A stretch of DNA of 64,000 bases from Pedococcus badiiscoriae (GCF_013408925.1 NZ_JACCAB010000001.1:434001-498000); one strand, 5' to 3'. Positions 18,497-28,059 are shown, counted from the stretch's first letter. Notes: generated by a model from the letters alone, not told the origin. Numbers and translations are program-made.

Positions 18497-20560
18497 TCAG
18501 GAGGCCGGTCCGCTGCGGGCCACCCGGTCCAGTGCGGCTCCCAGGACCGGGGCCAGGGTGCGGACGTAGGTCGCCGTCAGGTGGTCTCCCGCCCGGTGGA
18601 TGGCGACGTTCCCGATGGCGACGGGGCAGCGCTCCACCGGGCAGATCCACGGGGTGAGGTCGATGAGCGGGGTCCCGGAGGCGGTGGCGGCCCGCTGCTG
18701 GGCCGGCAGCCCACTTCCGGCGACGGCGGCGTCGCGGCCGAACGCGCACCGGCTCAGCTGGTGCGGGTGGCGGGCCGCGCAGACGTCCAGGTCGTTGGGC
18801 GACACCGGGCTGTCCCCGAGCACGACGACGGGGACGCCGGACCCACGCAGCTGCGACCACCGGTCTGAGAGGCCGGCCACCAGCGCTGCACTGGTGGCGC
18901 GGGAGCCGTCCCAGGCCGTCGAGGCGTACCCGGAGGTCAGCAGCAGGTCGGGCGGTGCCGCGCGCAGTCGTGCCAGGACCCGGCGGTTCCACTCGTCGCA
19001 CGCTGGATAGGGCCGGCCGGCGCTCTGGGCGTTGCCCGAGGCGAAGGCGCACGCCGACTTGCCGTACGTCACGATCCGCCAGCCGCGCTGCGGGGCGAGC
19101 CGTTCCAGTGCCGGCAACCACTGCATCGCCTTGGAGTCCCCGACCAGGGCCACCGTCGTTGTCCCGCCCGGCACCCCGAACTCGCAGGCCACCGGCTCCT
19201 CGGCGAGCCTGTCCACCTGGCAGCGGTCGACGTCGGCCTTGGGACGGTCCTGCCCGGCGAGCTGCGGGTCCGGGGTGAGCCACCCCCAGTCGTCGACCGC
19301 GTAGGTCCTCGGGTCCGTGCTCGGCGGCGACGTCAGGGTGGCCGCCCCGAGGGTGTCGATGGCCGGCCGGGGACCCGCCAGCGGCGTGGTCCGGAACGGG
19401 GACGATGCCTGGGTGAGCGGGACCGCCGCCAGGGCACCGACCAGCGACAGGGCCAGGCCCAGGGCCAGCACCGGGCGCGTGCGTGCCGCCAGCGCCCGGC
19501 TGTGGTGGATCGGGCTCTCCAGGAACCGGTGGCTCAGCCAGGCGAGCACCACGGCCAGGGCGACGACCCCGGTCCGCTGCACCGGGCCGAGCCCGCCGAA
19601 CGCCCACCGGCCCAACACCAGCGCCGGCCAGTGCCAGAGGTACAGCGAGTAGGACAGCCCGCCGACCCAGACCATCGGCGCGGTTCCCAGGAGCCGGACC
19701 GGACCGGAGGGAGCGCCCGCCCAGCCGGCGTAGAGCACGGCGGCGGCACCCAGCGTCGGCGCGAGCGTCCAGGGACCGGGGGTGACCGCGCCGGCGGGCA
19801 GCCAGCACGCGGCGGCCAGGACCGCAGCCAGCCCGACCCATCCCACCACCGCCGCGACCCGTCCCCCACCAGCCGGCGCACCCGCGGCGACCGACCCCAG
19901 CCCGGTATGCCGGGTCGGCGCCTGCCTGCCCGCGCACCAGACGGCGAGCGCCGCACCGACGCCCAGCTCCCAGGCCCGGGTGGTGGTGACGAAGTAGGCC
20001 CGCGCGGGGTCGACGGCCCCCAGCCACACGGCATACCCGAGGGAGGGCAGGGCGATGGCGGCCAGGAGGGCGCCCACGGCGCCGGTGGTGGGCATGCGTC
20101 CGAGCCGCCTCAGGACGAGTGCGAGCGCGATCAGGGCAAGCGGCCAGATGACGTAGAACTGCTCCTCGACCGCGAGCGACCAGAAGTGCTGGACGGGCGA
20201 GGGGATGCTGTCGGAGGCGAGGTAGTCGACGGCGCGGTGCGCGAACACCCAGTTGACGACGTACAGCGCGGCGCCTGCGATGTCGGTGCCGATCTCGCGG
20301 CGACGCAGGCCGGGGACGACGACCCACGCCACGAGGGCCGTGACGACCAGGACGAGGATCGCCGCCGGCAGCAGGCGCCGGATCCGCCGACCCACGAACC
20401 GCGCCCAGTCGACCGTGCCGGTCGTGACGAGCTCGCGGACCAGCAGGCCCGTGATGAGGAAGCCCGAGATGACGAAGAAGACGTCGACACCGAGGAAGCC
20501 GTTCGGCAGGGGAAGGCCCGCGTGGTAGGCCATCACCAGCAGGACGGCGACGGCGCGCAA
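18497..20560 (-). CDS. Acyltransferase-3 / SGNH-domain protein (OatA-like)
   Basis: Large membrane enzyme that transfers acyl groups, probably acetyl, to a cell-surface polysaccharide or peptidoglycan. The N-terminal acyltransferase-3 domain has about 10 helices with HAGLPLPNGFLGVDVFFVISG and HFWSLAVEEQFYVIWP. The C-terminal SGNH domain has VALVGDSKAMQWLPAL and a late Asp-His (GDHLTATYVRTL). The TTG at 20560 is the first standard start, but the family motif FRPDIEGL lies in frame just upstream. A CTG at 20611, right after the coaD stop with GGGAG seven bases ahead, is therefore a serious alternative. It interrupts the usual coaD-yceD spacing. Confidence 0.85.
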   Translation of the reverse strand: MRAVAVLLVMAYHAGLPLPNGFLGVDVFFVISGFLITGLLVRELVTTGTVDWARFVGRRIRRLLPAAILVLVVTALVAWVVVPGLRRREIGTDIAGAALYVVNWVFAHRAVDYLASDSIPSPVQHFWSLAVEEQFYVIWPLALIALALVLRRLGRMPTTGAVGALLAAIALPSLGYAVWLGAVDPARAYFVTTTRAWELGVGAALAVWCAGRQAPTRHTGLGSVAAGAPAGGGRVAAVVGWVGLAAVLAAACWLPAGAVTPGPWTLAPTLGAAAVLYAGWAGAPSGPVRLLGTAPMVWVGGLSYSLYLWHWPALVLGRWAFGGLGPVQRTGVVALAVVLAWLSHRFLESPIHHSRALAARTRPVLALGLALSLVGALAAVPLTQASSPFRTTPLAGPRPAIDTLGAATLTSPPSTDPRTYAVDDWGWLTPDPQLAGQDRPKADVDRCQVDRLAEEPVACEFGVPGGTTTVALVGDSKAMQWLPALERLAPQRGWRIVTYGKSACAFASGNAQSAGRPYPACDEWNRRVLARLRAAPPDLLLTSGYASTAWDGSRATSAALVAGLSDRWSQLRGSGVPVVVLGDSPVSPNDLDVCAARHPHQLSRCAFGRDAAVAGSGLPAQQRAATASGTPLIDLTPWICPVERCPVAIGNVAIHRAGDHLTATYVRTLAPVLGAALDRVARSGPAS

Positions 20561-20612
20561 CCCCTCGATGTCGGGCCGGAAGCGTTCCGGCCGTGGGGAT
20601 CCCGAGGTCAGG

Positions 20613-21122
20613 TCACTGCTCCCGCAGGTGGGCCAGCAAGGCGTCGCGGACGCGGTCGCTGACCAGTCCGGAGACGTCGCCGCCGTACCGCGCGACCTCC
20701 TTGACCAGCGAGCTCGAGATGTGTTCGAGGCTCGGGTCGCCCGGCAGGAAGACGGTCTCGATGCCGGCGAGGTGCCGGTTCATCAGGGCCATGGGCAGCT
20801 CGTAGGCGAAGTCGGTGCCGCCCCGCAGTCCCTTGACGATCGCCGTCGCGTCCACCTCACGACACACGTCGACGAGCAGCCGGTCGGCGAACAGCTCCAC
20901 CCGGACGTTGTCGAGGTCGGCGCACCCCTCGAGGATCAGGTCACGCCGCTCCTGCGGGCTGAAGGTCCCCCGCTTGGCCGGGTTGTGCAGCACCGCCACG
21001 ACGACCTCGTCATAGAGCGAGGCGGCCCGCCGGATGACGTCGGCGTGGCCGAGGGTGACGGGGTCGTAGGAGCCGGGGCAGACACACCGTCGGGTCCCCC
21101 GCATCGTCTCAGCACTGGTCAC
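20613..21122 (-). CDS. coaD: Phosphopantetheine adenylyltransferase
   Basis: Penultimate step of coenzyme A synthesis: ATP plus 4'-phosphopantetheine gives dephospho-CoA. The nucleotidyltransferase motif is CPGSYDPVTLGHADVIRRA (HxGH-type), with KGLRGGTDFAYELPMALMNR and EHISSSLVKEVARYGGDV. At 169 residues from the GTG/ATG-type start at 21122 it is a little long; MRGTRRCVCPGS six codons in may be the true start. It is on the same strand as and upstream of the acyltransferase. Confidence 0.94.
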   Translation of the reverse strand: MTSAETMRGTRRCVCPGSYDPVTLGHADVIRRAASLYDEVVVAVLHNPAKRGTFSPQERRDLILEGCADLDNVRVELFADRLLVDVCREVDATAIVKGLRGGTDFAYELPMALMNRHLAGIETVFLPGDPSLEHISSSLVKEVARYGGDVSGLVSDRVRDALLAHLREQ

Positions 21123-21147
21123 ACGGGCACGCTAGCAGCGCCGCGGG

Positions 21148-21735
21148 CTACCCCTTGTCCTCCTTGTCGCCGTCCTCCTTGTCGCCTTCCTCGTCGTCGG
21201 CAGGCAGGAGCCCTTCCCGATGTGCGCGGGCGACGACCTTGCGCACCGAGGTCAGGCTGCCGACCCCCGCGTCGAGCAGGCGGTTGCGCTCGGTCGCCCA
21301 CTGCGCCCCGAGGTCCTGGCGCACCTCCTCGGACACCTCCGTGCGGGCCGGGTTGAGGATGGTCTGCTCCTCCTCGCCGATGTGGTGGTTCAGGGCGGTG
21401 GCGAGGTCCTCGACGGCGTCGTCGAACTTCTGCGTGTCGGTCCCCTTGCACTCCAGGAGCGCGAGCAGGGCCTCGTTCCCCTCCGCGTGCTCCTCCTCGC
21501 CGTGCTCGGCCTCGTGGGGCGTGATGGCGTCCTTGCGCCGCAAGGTCGAGTAGACCTTCGACTCCTCCGCCTCGCCGTGGGCGATGAGCACGGCCGACAG
21601 GGCCGCGCGGGCCGCCTCGCGGTCCGCCGTGGCGTCACGCAGGTCGCGCAGGAGTGCCTCAAAGAGTCGGTGGTCGTCGAGGATCAGGTCGACGACGTCG
21701 CCGTCGGTGGGCCGAGGAATCTCGTAGTCCGTCAT
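21148..21735 (-). CDS. Hemerythrin-like (HHE) domain protein
   Basis: A 195-residue HHE cation-binding protein. Metal-ligand helices are LILDDHRLFEALL, VLIAHGEAEESKVY, HEAEHGEEEHAEG and ALNHHIGEEEQTILN, with His/Glu at di-iron spacing. The C-terminus is a run of Asp/Glu/Lys (EEGDKEDGDKEDKG). The ATG at 21735 has GAGAGGG upstream; the longer frame has no support. Likely role: oxygen or NO sensing/storage, or a stress function, from family knowledge only. Confidence 0.8.
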   Translation of the reverse strand: MTDYEIPRPTDGDVVDLILDDHRLFEALLRDLRDATADREAARAALSAVLIAHGEAEESKVYSTLRRKDAITPHEAEHGEEEHAEGNEALLALLECKGTDTQKFDDAVEDLATALNHHIGEEEQTILNPARTEVSEEVRQDLGAQWATERNRLLDAGVGSLTSVRKVVARAHREGLLPADDEEGDKEDGDKEDKG

Positions 21736-21896
21736 GCCCACACCCTCTCTCACCTGCGGCGATGCCACATCTCGGGGGTGTGCCGAGACCTCGTCCCACC
21801 CAGCGGACGCCCGGTTTGAAGTCCGCCCACGGGTGCGACACGGTGGAGGGGTCCTGACCTCCATCGCCTGATCCAATCGGAAGAACGGAGAGCCCC

Positions 21897-22190
21897 ATGC
21901 TCACCCTGACCGAGAACGCCAGCACGATCGTCAAGACCATCGTCGACCAGAACCTCAGCACCGAGGACGCGGGTCTGCGCTTCAGCCAGGAGGGCGCCGA
22001 CTCCGGCGGCCTGACCGTGACCACTGCCGAGCAGGCGCAGCCCGGCGACGCCGTCGTCGAGCAGGACGGCGCCAAGGTCTACCTCGACGAGACGGCCGCC
22101 GTGGCCCTCGGCGACCAGGTCCTCGACGCCGCGGTGGACGAGACCGGGGGCGTGCAGTTCAGCCTGCTGCCCGCGGCGCCCGCGGTCTGA
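21897..22190 (+). CDS. HesB/IscA-like protein lacking cysteines
   Basis: A 97-residue protein of the iron-sulfur biogenesis (A-type carrier) fold family: MLTLTENASTIVKTIVDQ, GLRFSQEGADSGGLTV, and VVEQDGAKVYLDETAA. It contains no cysteine, so it cannot bind a cluster in the manner of IscA. This form is common in actinobacteria and of unknown role. An ATG start is preceded by GGAGAG. It diverges from the HHE gene and converges on rsmD. Confidence 0.8.
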   Translation: MLTLTENASTIVKTIVDQNLSTEDAGLRFSQEGADSGGLTVTTAEQAQPGDAVVEQDGAKVYLDETAAVALGDQVLDAAVDETGGVQFSLLPAAPAV

Positions 22191-22203
22191 CCGACCGACG
22201 CCA

Positions 22204-22238
22204 GCCGGAGCCCGACCGCCTCGCGGTCGGGCTCCGGC
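22204..22238. terminator. Bidirectional terminator between hesB-like gene and rsmD
   Basis: Perfect 15-bp stem (gccggagcccgaccg / cggtcgggctccggc) with a 5-base loop, 13 bases past the hesB-like stop and 3 bases past the rsmD stop on the other strand. It serves both converging genes. Confidence 0.8.
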
Positions 22239-22241
22239 GCG

Positions 22242-22817
22242 TCAGGCGACCACGTCGGGGGTGCGCGGCCCCGCGAACCAGATCTTGGTCTCGCCGTAGC
22301 GCCTCTCGCCCTCGAGCTCGAGCTCCTGCGGCCAGGCCGGTTCCGGTGAGCGCGAGGACCGCTCGACGACCACGAGCGCCTCGGGGTCCAGCCACTGCTG
22401 GTCGACGAGCGCCCCGAGGTCTGCGGCCAGGGCGTCCTCGCCGAGCTCGTACGGCGGGTCCAGGAAGACCAGCGTCTGCGGCTCCGGCGGCCCCACGGAC
22501 AGGACGCGCTGCACCGTGGCGTGCCGCACCGTGATCCCGGGTATGCCGAGTGCTCCCGCGTTCTGTTTGGTCACCTTCGCTGCGGCCTTGTCGGACTCCA
22601 CGAGCAGCACCGTGGACGCGCCCCGGCTTGCGGCTTCGAGACCGAGGGCGCCCGACCCGGCATACAGGTCGACGACCCGCGCACCGATCAACACCTCGAG
22701 GTGCTCGAGGCGCGAGAAGAGCGCCTCCCGGACCCGGTCGCTGGTGGGCCGGGTGCCCGAGCCTGCCGGGGTCGCCAGCCGCATGCTTCCGGCTCGCCCG
22801 CTGATGATCCGCGTCAC
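22242..22817 (-). CDS. rsmD: 16S rRNA (guanine966-N2)-methyltransferase RsmD
   Basis: Class I methyltransferase acting on 30S assembly intermediates. It starts MTRIISGRAGSMRLATPAG, with the SAM-binding motif VVDLYAGSGALGLEAASRGA and catalytic DPPYELG. Length 191. It is often adjacent to coaD in bacteria; here coaD lies 1.1 kb away beyond the HHE and HesB-like genes. Confidence 0.93.
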   Translation of the reverse strand: MTRIISGRAGSMRLATPAGSGTRPTSDRVREALFSRLEHLEVLIGARVVDLYAGSGALGLEAASRGASTVLLVESDKAAAKVTKQNAGALGIPGITVRHATVQRVLSVGPPEPQTLVFLDPPYELGEDALAADLGALVDQQWLDPEALVVVERSSRSPEPAWPQELELEGERRYGETKIWFAGPRTPDVVA

Positions 22818-22843
22818 GGCGGCAACGTAGCAGCGACGCCGAT

Positions 22844-22908
22844 CTCAGGGTCGCGGCTCACGGTCGCGGCTCAGGGTTAGCGGCTCAGGGTCCGCGACTC
22901 AGGGCGCG
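22844..22908. repeat. Five imperfect tandem copies of a 13-14-bp unit
   Basis: Units of the form ctcagggtcgcgg repeat five times with small changes between the rsmD start and the hydrolase gene. The last copy carries the hydrolase stop codon (22899-22901). Confidence 0.8.
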
Positions 22909-23687
22909 TGCACGGTGGGGTCGTCGCGCAGCACGTCGAGCAGCAGGGCCAGCACGGCGTCGGGTCGCTCGAGGGACGGCAGGTGGCCGGCCCAGTCGAG
23001 CTCGACGTGGTCCGCCCCCGGGATCTGCGTGGCGAGGTGGGCGGCGATGGCACGGAAGTGGCCGAGGTCGTGCGCGCCGGAGACGACGAGCGTGTCGACC
23101 GCAAGCGCCGTCGGGTCGACCTCGACCCGACGCGTCGAGGGAGGCGGGTCCTGGGCGTCGGCCGCCAGCTGGACCTCGTAGGCACGCCGCTGCATCGTCG
23201 CAACGAGCTCGCGGACCTCGGGCCCGGCCTCCGGTCCCACCCAGGTGTCCACGGTCAGGGCGACCGCTCCCGCGAGGTCTCCCGCCTCGAGGAGGCGCTC
23301 CTCCGCGTCGCCATAGGCCTCCAGGGCGGGCGCGTCCTCCTCCGAGGGCTGCAGTCCGCGGTAGCCGGGGCCCAGCAGGACGAGGGACGACACGCGCGCG
23401 GGGTGGGCCGTCGCGAGCTCCATGGCCACGCGGCCTCCGTAGGAGGAGCCGACGACGGCCGCGCTACCCACCCCCAGCGAGTCGAGAAGGGCGTCGAGGT
23501 CGTCGGCATCGGCATACTGCTCACCCGGTTGAGCGGAGTCTCCGAACCCTCGCAGGTCGGGGCGGATCACCCGGAACATGTGGCTCAGCCCGGGGACGAG
23601 GGGGTCCCACATGCGCCGGTCGGCGACTCCGGCGTGGAGCAGCAGGACGGCGGGACCGGAACCGTCGTCGTCATGGGAGAGCAGCAC
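22899..23687 (-). CDS. Alpha/beta hydrolase
   Basis: A 262-residue alpha/beta-hydrolase-fold protein. The oxyanion region is VLLLHAGVADRRMWDPL, the nucleophile elbow is VVGSSYGGRVAMEL (GxSxG with Ser), and the late catalytic His is in LDWAGHLPSLERP. The substrate is not predictable. The start is at 23687. It lies downstream of recG with a 48-base gap. Confidence 0.85.
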   Translation of the reverse strand: MLLSHDDDGSGPAVLLLHAGVADRRMWDPLVPGLSHMFRVIRPDLRGFGDSAQPGEQYADADDLDALLDSLGVGSAAVVGSSYGGRVAMELATAHPARVSSLVLLGPGYRGLQPSEEDAPALEAYGDAEERLLEAGDLAGAVALTVDTWVGPEAGPEVRELVATMQRRAYEVQLAADAQDPPPSTRRVEVDPTALAVDTLVVSGAHDLGHFRAIAAHLATQIPGADHVELDWAGHLPSLERPDAVLALLLDVLRDDPTVHAP

Positions 23688-23735
23688 GCTCCGAGACTAG
23701 GCCGCAGCCTCGTCCCGGCGCCGCCGCATTTCCGG

Positions 23736-25991
23736 TCAACCTCGCTCGAGGAAGGCTGCCTGCTCCGCGTCGAGGCGCTCGGCCACTGCCGCCGCGAGCT
23801 CGGGGTGGGCCGCGAAGCCGGGATCGGCCGCCACCAGCTCGGCCGCGTCCTCGCGGGCCTGCACGATGAGCTCCTCGTCGCGCACCAGGGACAGGAAGCG
23901 GAAGCTGCCCCTGCCCATCCCCCGGGTCGACCGGCCGCCGCCGCTCTGTCGCCCGCTGAGGACGTCGCCGGTGCCACGCAGCTCGAGGTCGAGCTGGGCC
24001 AGGGCGAAGCCGTCGCTGGTGGCAGCCACGGCCTCCAACCGCTCTCGCGCTCCCCCGTCGGCCTCGGCACCCGTCATGAGCAGGCACAGCCCGGGGTGAC
24101 CACCACGACCCACCCGCCCGCGGAGCTGGTGCAGCTGGGAGACCCCGAACCGGTCCGCGTCCATCACGACCATCACCGTCGCGTTGGCCACGTCGACGCC
24201 GACCTCGATGACGGTGGTCGAGACGAGGATGCCGGTCTCGCCGCGGGTGAAGCGCGCCATCGCGGCGTCCTTGTCCTCGGGAGTCATCCGGCCATGCAGG
24301 ACGTCGATGGTGATGCCGTCCAGAGCGGGGTCGGACCGGAGCTGCTCGACCACGGCCAGGACACTGGCCCACGCACGCGGCGCCACCGGCTCCGCCGCCT
24401 CCCCATCGTCGAGCTCGCCGTCGTCGCCCGTGACAGGCGCGTCCGGGACCTCCTCGTCCGAGACGCCAGCCCTGGAGTCCTCGGACTCGGCGGTGTCCAC
24501 GATCCTGGGACACACGACATACGCCTGACGGCCGGTCCGGACCTCCTCGGCGATGCGCTCCCAGGTGCGCTCGACCCAGCGCGGGTTGTCCGTCGGGACG
24601 ACGTGGGTGGTGATGGGTGCGCGCCCGCGCGGCAGCTCGGTCAGCGTCGACGTCTCCATGTCGCCGAAGACCGTCATCGCCACCGTGCGCGGGATCGGCG
24701 TGGCCGTCATCACGAGCACGTGCGGCGGGTGCTTCGCCTTGTCCCGCATGGCATCGCGCTGCTCGACGCCGAACCGGTGCTGCTCGTCCACGACGACCAG
24801 CGCGAGGTCGAAGAACTGGACGTGCTCCTGGATCAGGGCGTGCGTGCCGATGACAATCCCCGCCTCGCCACTGGCCAGGTCGAGCAGCGTCTTCCTCCGG
24901 GCGGCCGTCGACTGGCTGCCGGTGAGCAGTGCCACCTGGGTGCCGACCTCGCTGCCCCCGAGCATGCCGCGCTCGGCGAGGTCACCCAGCATCGCCGTGA
25001 TCGACCGATGGTGTTGTGCGGCAAGGACTTCCGTGGGAGCCAGCAACGCAGCCTGGCCGCCCGCGTCGACGGCCGCCAGCATGGCACGCAGCGCGATGAC
25101 GGTCTTGCCCGAGCCGACCTCGCCCTGCACCAGCCGGTTCATGGGGGTGTCGGCCGACATCTCGCGGGCCAGGGTCGCCCCGATCTCGCGCTGGCCCGCC
25201 GTCAGCTCGAAGGGCAGCCGGGCGTCGAAGGCGTCGAGCAACCCACCCGGACCGGGGGTCCGTGCGATCGCGGTGTGCTGGCGCGCGCTCTCGGCGCGGC
25301 GCTGGGCCAGCAGGGTCTGCAGGACGAGAGCCTCCTCGTACCGCATCCGCCGACGCGCGAGGTGGACCTGCGCCATCTCGGCCGGGACGTGGATGCCCCG
25401 CAGCGCCTCCAGCCGACCGGGCAGTCCGCGCCGCCGGAGGAGCTCGGCCGGCACCGGGTCGGGCAGGTCGTCGAGCTGGTCGAGGGTCAGCCGCACGCAC
25501 TCGGCGACGGCCCAGTTCTGCATGCCCTTCACCTGGAGGTAGACCGGGATCGGGCCACGGTCCGTGGCCGCCTCGCCCAGCCCGCCGTGCATGACCTGGT
25601 ATGCCGGGTGGGCCAGCTGCCAGCGTCCGCGGTACATCCCCACCGTGCCGGCGAACAGGGCGGTGGTGCCCGGCACCAGCGCATCACGGTGTCCCCACGC
25701 CTTGAAGAACACGAGGTCCACCTCGTGCGCGCCGTCGGTGATCGTGACGGTGAGCATCTCCCCGCGGCGGTTCTTCATCGGCCGCGTGGCGGCGGCCTTG
25801 ACCGTCGCCACAGCCACGACGTACATCCCGACGTGCAGCGTGCCGAGGTCAGCGGTGTGTTCGAGGTAGCGCCGGGGCCAGAACTCCAGCAGGTCCCCCA
25901 CGAGCCTGATCCCCCGGTGGTTCGCCAGCTTGGGCGCCGCCGTGGAGACGAGCTGGGAGAGCTTCGTGGACGGGGTGATCGCGCCGACCAC
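23736..25991 (-). CDS. recG: ATP-dependent DNA helicase RecG
   Basis: Branch-migrating helicase that remodels stalled forks and Holliday junctions. The N-terminal wedge/OB region is followed by Walker A QGEVGSGKTVIAL, the DEQH box VVVDEQHRFGVEQRDAM, TATPIPRT, the C-terminal helicase domain and GRVGRGGHPG. Length 751. The acidic insert around VPDAPVTGDDGELDDGEAAE in the C-terminal half is an actinobacterial style extension. The GTG start at 25991 is two bases after the DAK2 gene stop. Confidence 0.95.
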   Translation of the reverse strand: MVGAITPSTKLSQLVSTAAPKLANHRGIRLVGDLLEFWPRRYLEHTADLGTLHVGMYVVAVATVKAAATRPMKNRRGEMLTVTITDGAHEVDLVFFKAWGHRDALVPGTTALFAGTVGMYRGRWQLAHPAYQVMHGGLGEAATDRGPIPVYLQVKGMQNWAVAECVRLTLDQLDDLPDPVPAELLRRRGLPGRLEALRGIHVPAEMAQVHLARRRMRYEEALVLQTLLAQRRAESARQHTAIARTPGPGGLLDAFDARLPFELTAGQREIGATLAREMSADTPMNRLVQGEVGSGKTVIALRAMLAAVDAGGQAALLAPTEVLAAQHHRSITAMLGDLAERGMLGGSEVGTQVALLTGSQSTAARRKTLLDLASGEAGIVIGTHALIQEHVQFFDLALVVVDEQHRFGVEQRDAMRDKAKHPPHVLVMTATPIPRTVAMTVFGDMETSTLTELPRGRAPITTHVVPTDNPRWVERTWERIAEEVRTGRQAYVVCPRIVDTAESEDSRAGVSDEEVPDAPVTGDDGELDDGEAAEPVAPRAWASVLAVVEQLRSDPALDGITIDVLHGRMTPEDKDAAMARFTRGETGILVSTTVIEVGVDVANATVMVVMDADRFGVSQLHQLRGRVGRGGHPGLCLLMTGAEADGGARERLEAVAATSDGFALAQLDLELRGTGDVLSGRQSGGGRSTRGMGRGSFRFLSLVRDEELIVQAREDAAELVAADPGFAAHPELAAAVAERLDAEQAAFLERG

Positions 25992-25993
25992 GC

Positions 25994-27694
25994 CTACTCG
26001 ACTCCGAGCAGCAGGGGGTAGTGCGGCTGGCCGCCCTCGATCAGGCTGACCTCGACGTCGCGGTGCCCTGCCTCGATCCGGGCCCCCAGGGACTCCACGA
26101 GCCCTGGTGGCGCGTCGGCACCGCCGATCACCGTGACCATCTCGCCACCACTGCTGAGCAGCCGCCCGACGACGTCGATGGCGACCTCCTCCAGGTCGGC
26201 GCCCACGATCACGACGTCTCCCGCGACGGCGCCCAGGACGTCGCCGGGCTCGCAGGGTCCGGCGCTCGTCAGGGCCTGCCTGCTGGCGATCGCGACAGCG
26301 CCATGGCGGGTCGCGGCCGCCGCGTGGCTCATCTGCGACGCGTTGCGGGAGCCACTCGCCGTGGGGTCGAACACCGCCAGCGCCGCAAGACCCTGGACCG
26401 CGGTCCGCGAGCGCACCACGTGCAGGGCGATCCCCTCCTGCTCGGCCGCACTCGCCGCAGCCTCGGCTGCCATCACGGTGTCACCGTCGTTGGGGAGCAC
26501 GATCACCTCGAGCGCGTGCGCGGCGCGAGCGGCGTCGAGGAGCTGACCTGCCGACGCGCGTCGTCCGGGGCCGCTCTCCACGACCTGGGCGCCCGCCTCG
26601 GCGAGCACCTGCGCCAGCCCCGGCCCTGCCGCGCACGCGACCACGGACACGCTGGCCGCAGGCTTGCTGCGGCCGGCCTGGTCGGCGCCACCACCCTGAG
26701 CAAAATGGGTCACTCGCACGCGGTAGGGGCGTCCGGCGTCGATCCCCGCCTCCACCGCGGCACCGACGTCGTCGACATGCACGTGGACGTTCCACAGGTC
26801 CGGGCCGCCCACGACCAGCAGGGAGTCGCCGAGAGCGTCCAACGTGTCGCGCAGCACCCCCACCCGCTCGTCGTCGCTGTCGCGCAACAGGTACATGACC
26901 TCGTATGCCGGTCCGCCCATGACGAGGTCTCCCTCACCGGTGGGCGAGCCGCCGGTGGCGCCCATCGGGGCGACGACCCCACCGGCCTGGCTCCAGTCGT
27001 CACGGCGGCGCATGGAGTCGTCGGCGAAGACCTCCATCCGCTCGCCCACGTGTGTGCCGTCCTGGTGCACCACTCGCGCGAGCGCCTCCAGAAGCAGGAG
27101 GTAGCCCGCGGCACCGGCATCGACGACGCCGGCCCGCTCGAGCGCGGGCAGCTGGGCCGTGGTGTCCTTCAGCGCCTCGGTGGCGGCGTCGAGGGCGTCC
27201 TCCGCCACGGCGGCCAGCCCTCGGTCGACTGCGGCCGCTCCGGCCGTCGCCGCCGCGCGCGCCACGGTGAGGATGGTCCCCTCGGCGGGTCTTGTCACAC
27301 TCGCGTAGGCCCGCTCGCTGGCGCGCTCGAGGCCATCGGCGATGGTTGCGGCATCGGCGAAGTCCTGACCACTGGCGGCGATCGCCTCGGCGAAACCGCG
27401 CACCAGCTGGCTGAGGATGACCCCGGAGTTGCCCCGGGCGGTCAGCAGCAGGGACCTCGCCATCGCGGTGCACTCCTGCTCGAGGGAGGCGGCCCCGAGC
27501 AGGCCCGCCTTCTCGTGCTCGGTGCGGACGGCGTCCAGCGCCGCGTCGAGGCTGAGGTAGAGGTTGGTGCCGGTGTCACCGTCGGGGACGGGGAAGACGT
27601 TGAGCGCGTCGATCTCGGCCCGTCGCGCGGCGAACGCGGCTCGGGTGAGCACAGCCCATCGCCTCGCGTCCACGGCACTGAGGGCTTCGAGCAC
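25994..27694 (-). CDS. DAK2-domain protein (FakA/YloV-like)
   Basis: A 566-residue protein of the YloV/FakA family. In Firmicutes this family phosphorylates exogenous fatty acids with a DegV-type partner. The DAK2 nucleotide site is clear: [21 protein letters not shown] and the following [20 protein letters not shown] second domain has [17 protein letters not shown]. It is directly upstream of recG (two-base gap), an arrangement conserved in many Gram-positives. No DegV gene is seen here, so the fatty-acid substrate is a family inference. Confidence 0.88.
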   Translation of the reverse strand: MLEALSAVDARRWAVLTRAAFAARRAEIDALNVFPVPDGDTGTNLYLSLDAALDAVRTEHEKAGLLGAASLEQECTAMARSLLLTARGNSGVILSQLVRGFAEAIAASGQDFADAATIADGLERASERAYASVTRPAEGTILTVARAAATAGAAAVDRGLAAVAEDALDAATEALKDTTAQLPALERAGVVDAGAAGYLLLLEALARVVHQDGTHVGERMEVFADDSMRRRDDWSQAGGVVAPMGATGGSPTGEGDLVMGGPAYEVMYLLRDSDDERVGVLRDTLDALGDSLLVVGGPDLWNVHVHVDDVGAAVEAGIDAGRPYRVRVTHFAQGGGADQAGRSKPAASVSVVACAAGPGLAQVLAEAGAQVVESGPGRRASAGQLLDAARAAHALEVIVLPNDGDTVMAAEAAASAAEQEGIALHVVRSRTAVQGLAALAVFDPTASGSRNASQMSHAAAATRHGAVAIASRQALTSAGPCEPGDVLGAVAGDVVIVGADLEEVAIDVVGRLLSSGGEMVTVIGGADAPPGLVESLGARIEAGHRDVEVSLIEGGQPHYPLLLGVE

Positions 27695-27733
27695 GCTGGC
27701 AGGCTAGTCGCAGACGGCGTCACCGGCCCCGTT

Positions 27734-27763
27734 TTGGCCGTTGCACCACACCTCGGCTACTCT
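27734..27763 (+). promoter_or_regulatory. Candidate promoter of rpmB
   Basis: TTGGCC, 18-base spacer, TACTCT, about 100 bases ahead of rpmB in the gap between divergent genes. Only a consensus-style match. Confidence 0.35.
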
Positions 27764-27864
27764 TGACCGGTTCCCATGGACTCTGCGTCGCTGGCCTGTG
27801 CCCGCGCGAGGAGACACCGGGGACGCCCCCTTTTCTTGTACCAATCGATTTCAGGAGAACACCC

Positions 27865-28059
27865 GTGGCTGCCAACTGCGATGTCTGCGGCAAGGGACCG
27901 GGCTTCGGTCACAACATCTCGCACTCGCACCGCCGCACCAAGCGTCGCTGGAACCCGAACATCCAGCGCGTCAAGGCTCTGGTGGGCGACGCGGGCGTGA
28001 CCCCGAAGCGTCTCAACGTCTGCACCTCGTGCCTCAAGGCCGGCAAGGTCAAGCGCTGA
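27865..28059 (+). CDS. rpmB: 50S ribosomal protein L28
   Basis: A 64-residue ribosomal protein: [31 protein letters not shown] and [12 protein letters not shown]. Two CxxC pairs mark the zinc-binding version. A GTG start is preceded by CAGGAGAACACCC. The gene is single and followed immediately by a strong terminator. Confidence 0.95.
   Translation: MAANCDVCGKGPGFGHNISHSHRRTKRRWNPNIQRVKALVGDAGVTPKRLNVCTSCLKAGKVKR

Noticed and set aside
22908..26021. Very long open frame on the + strand opposite recG and the hydrolase gene
   Set aside because: It is the complementary shadow of GC-rich coding sequence; its composition is His/Asp/Gly/Arg-skewed and there is no ribosome site or family resemblance, while the minus strand encodes clear RecG.
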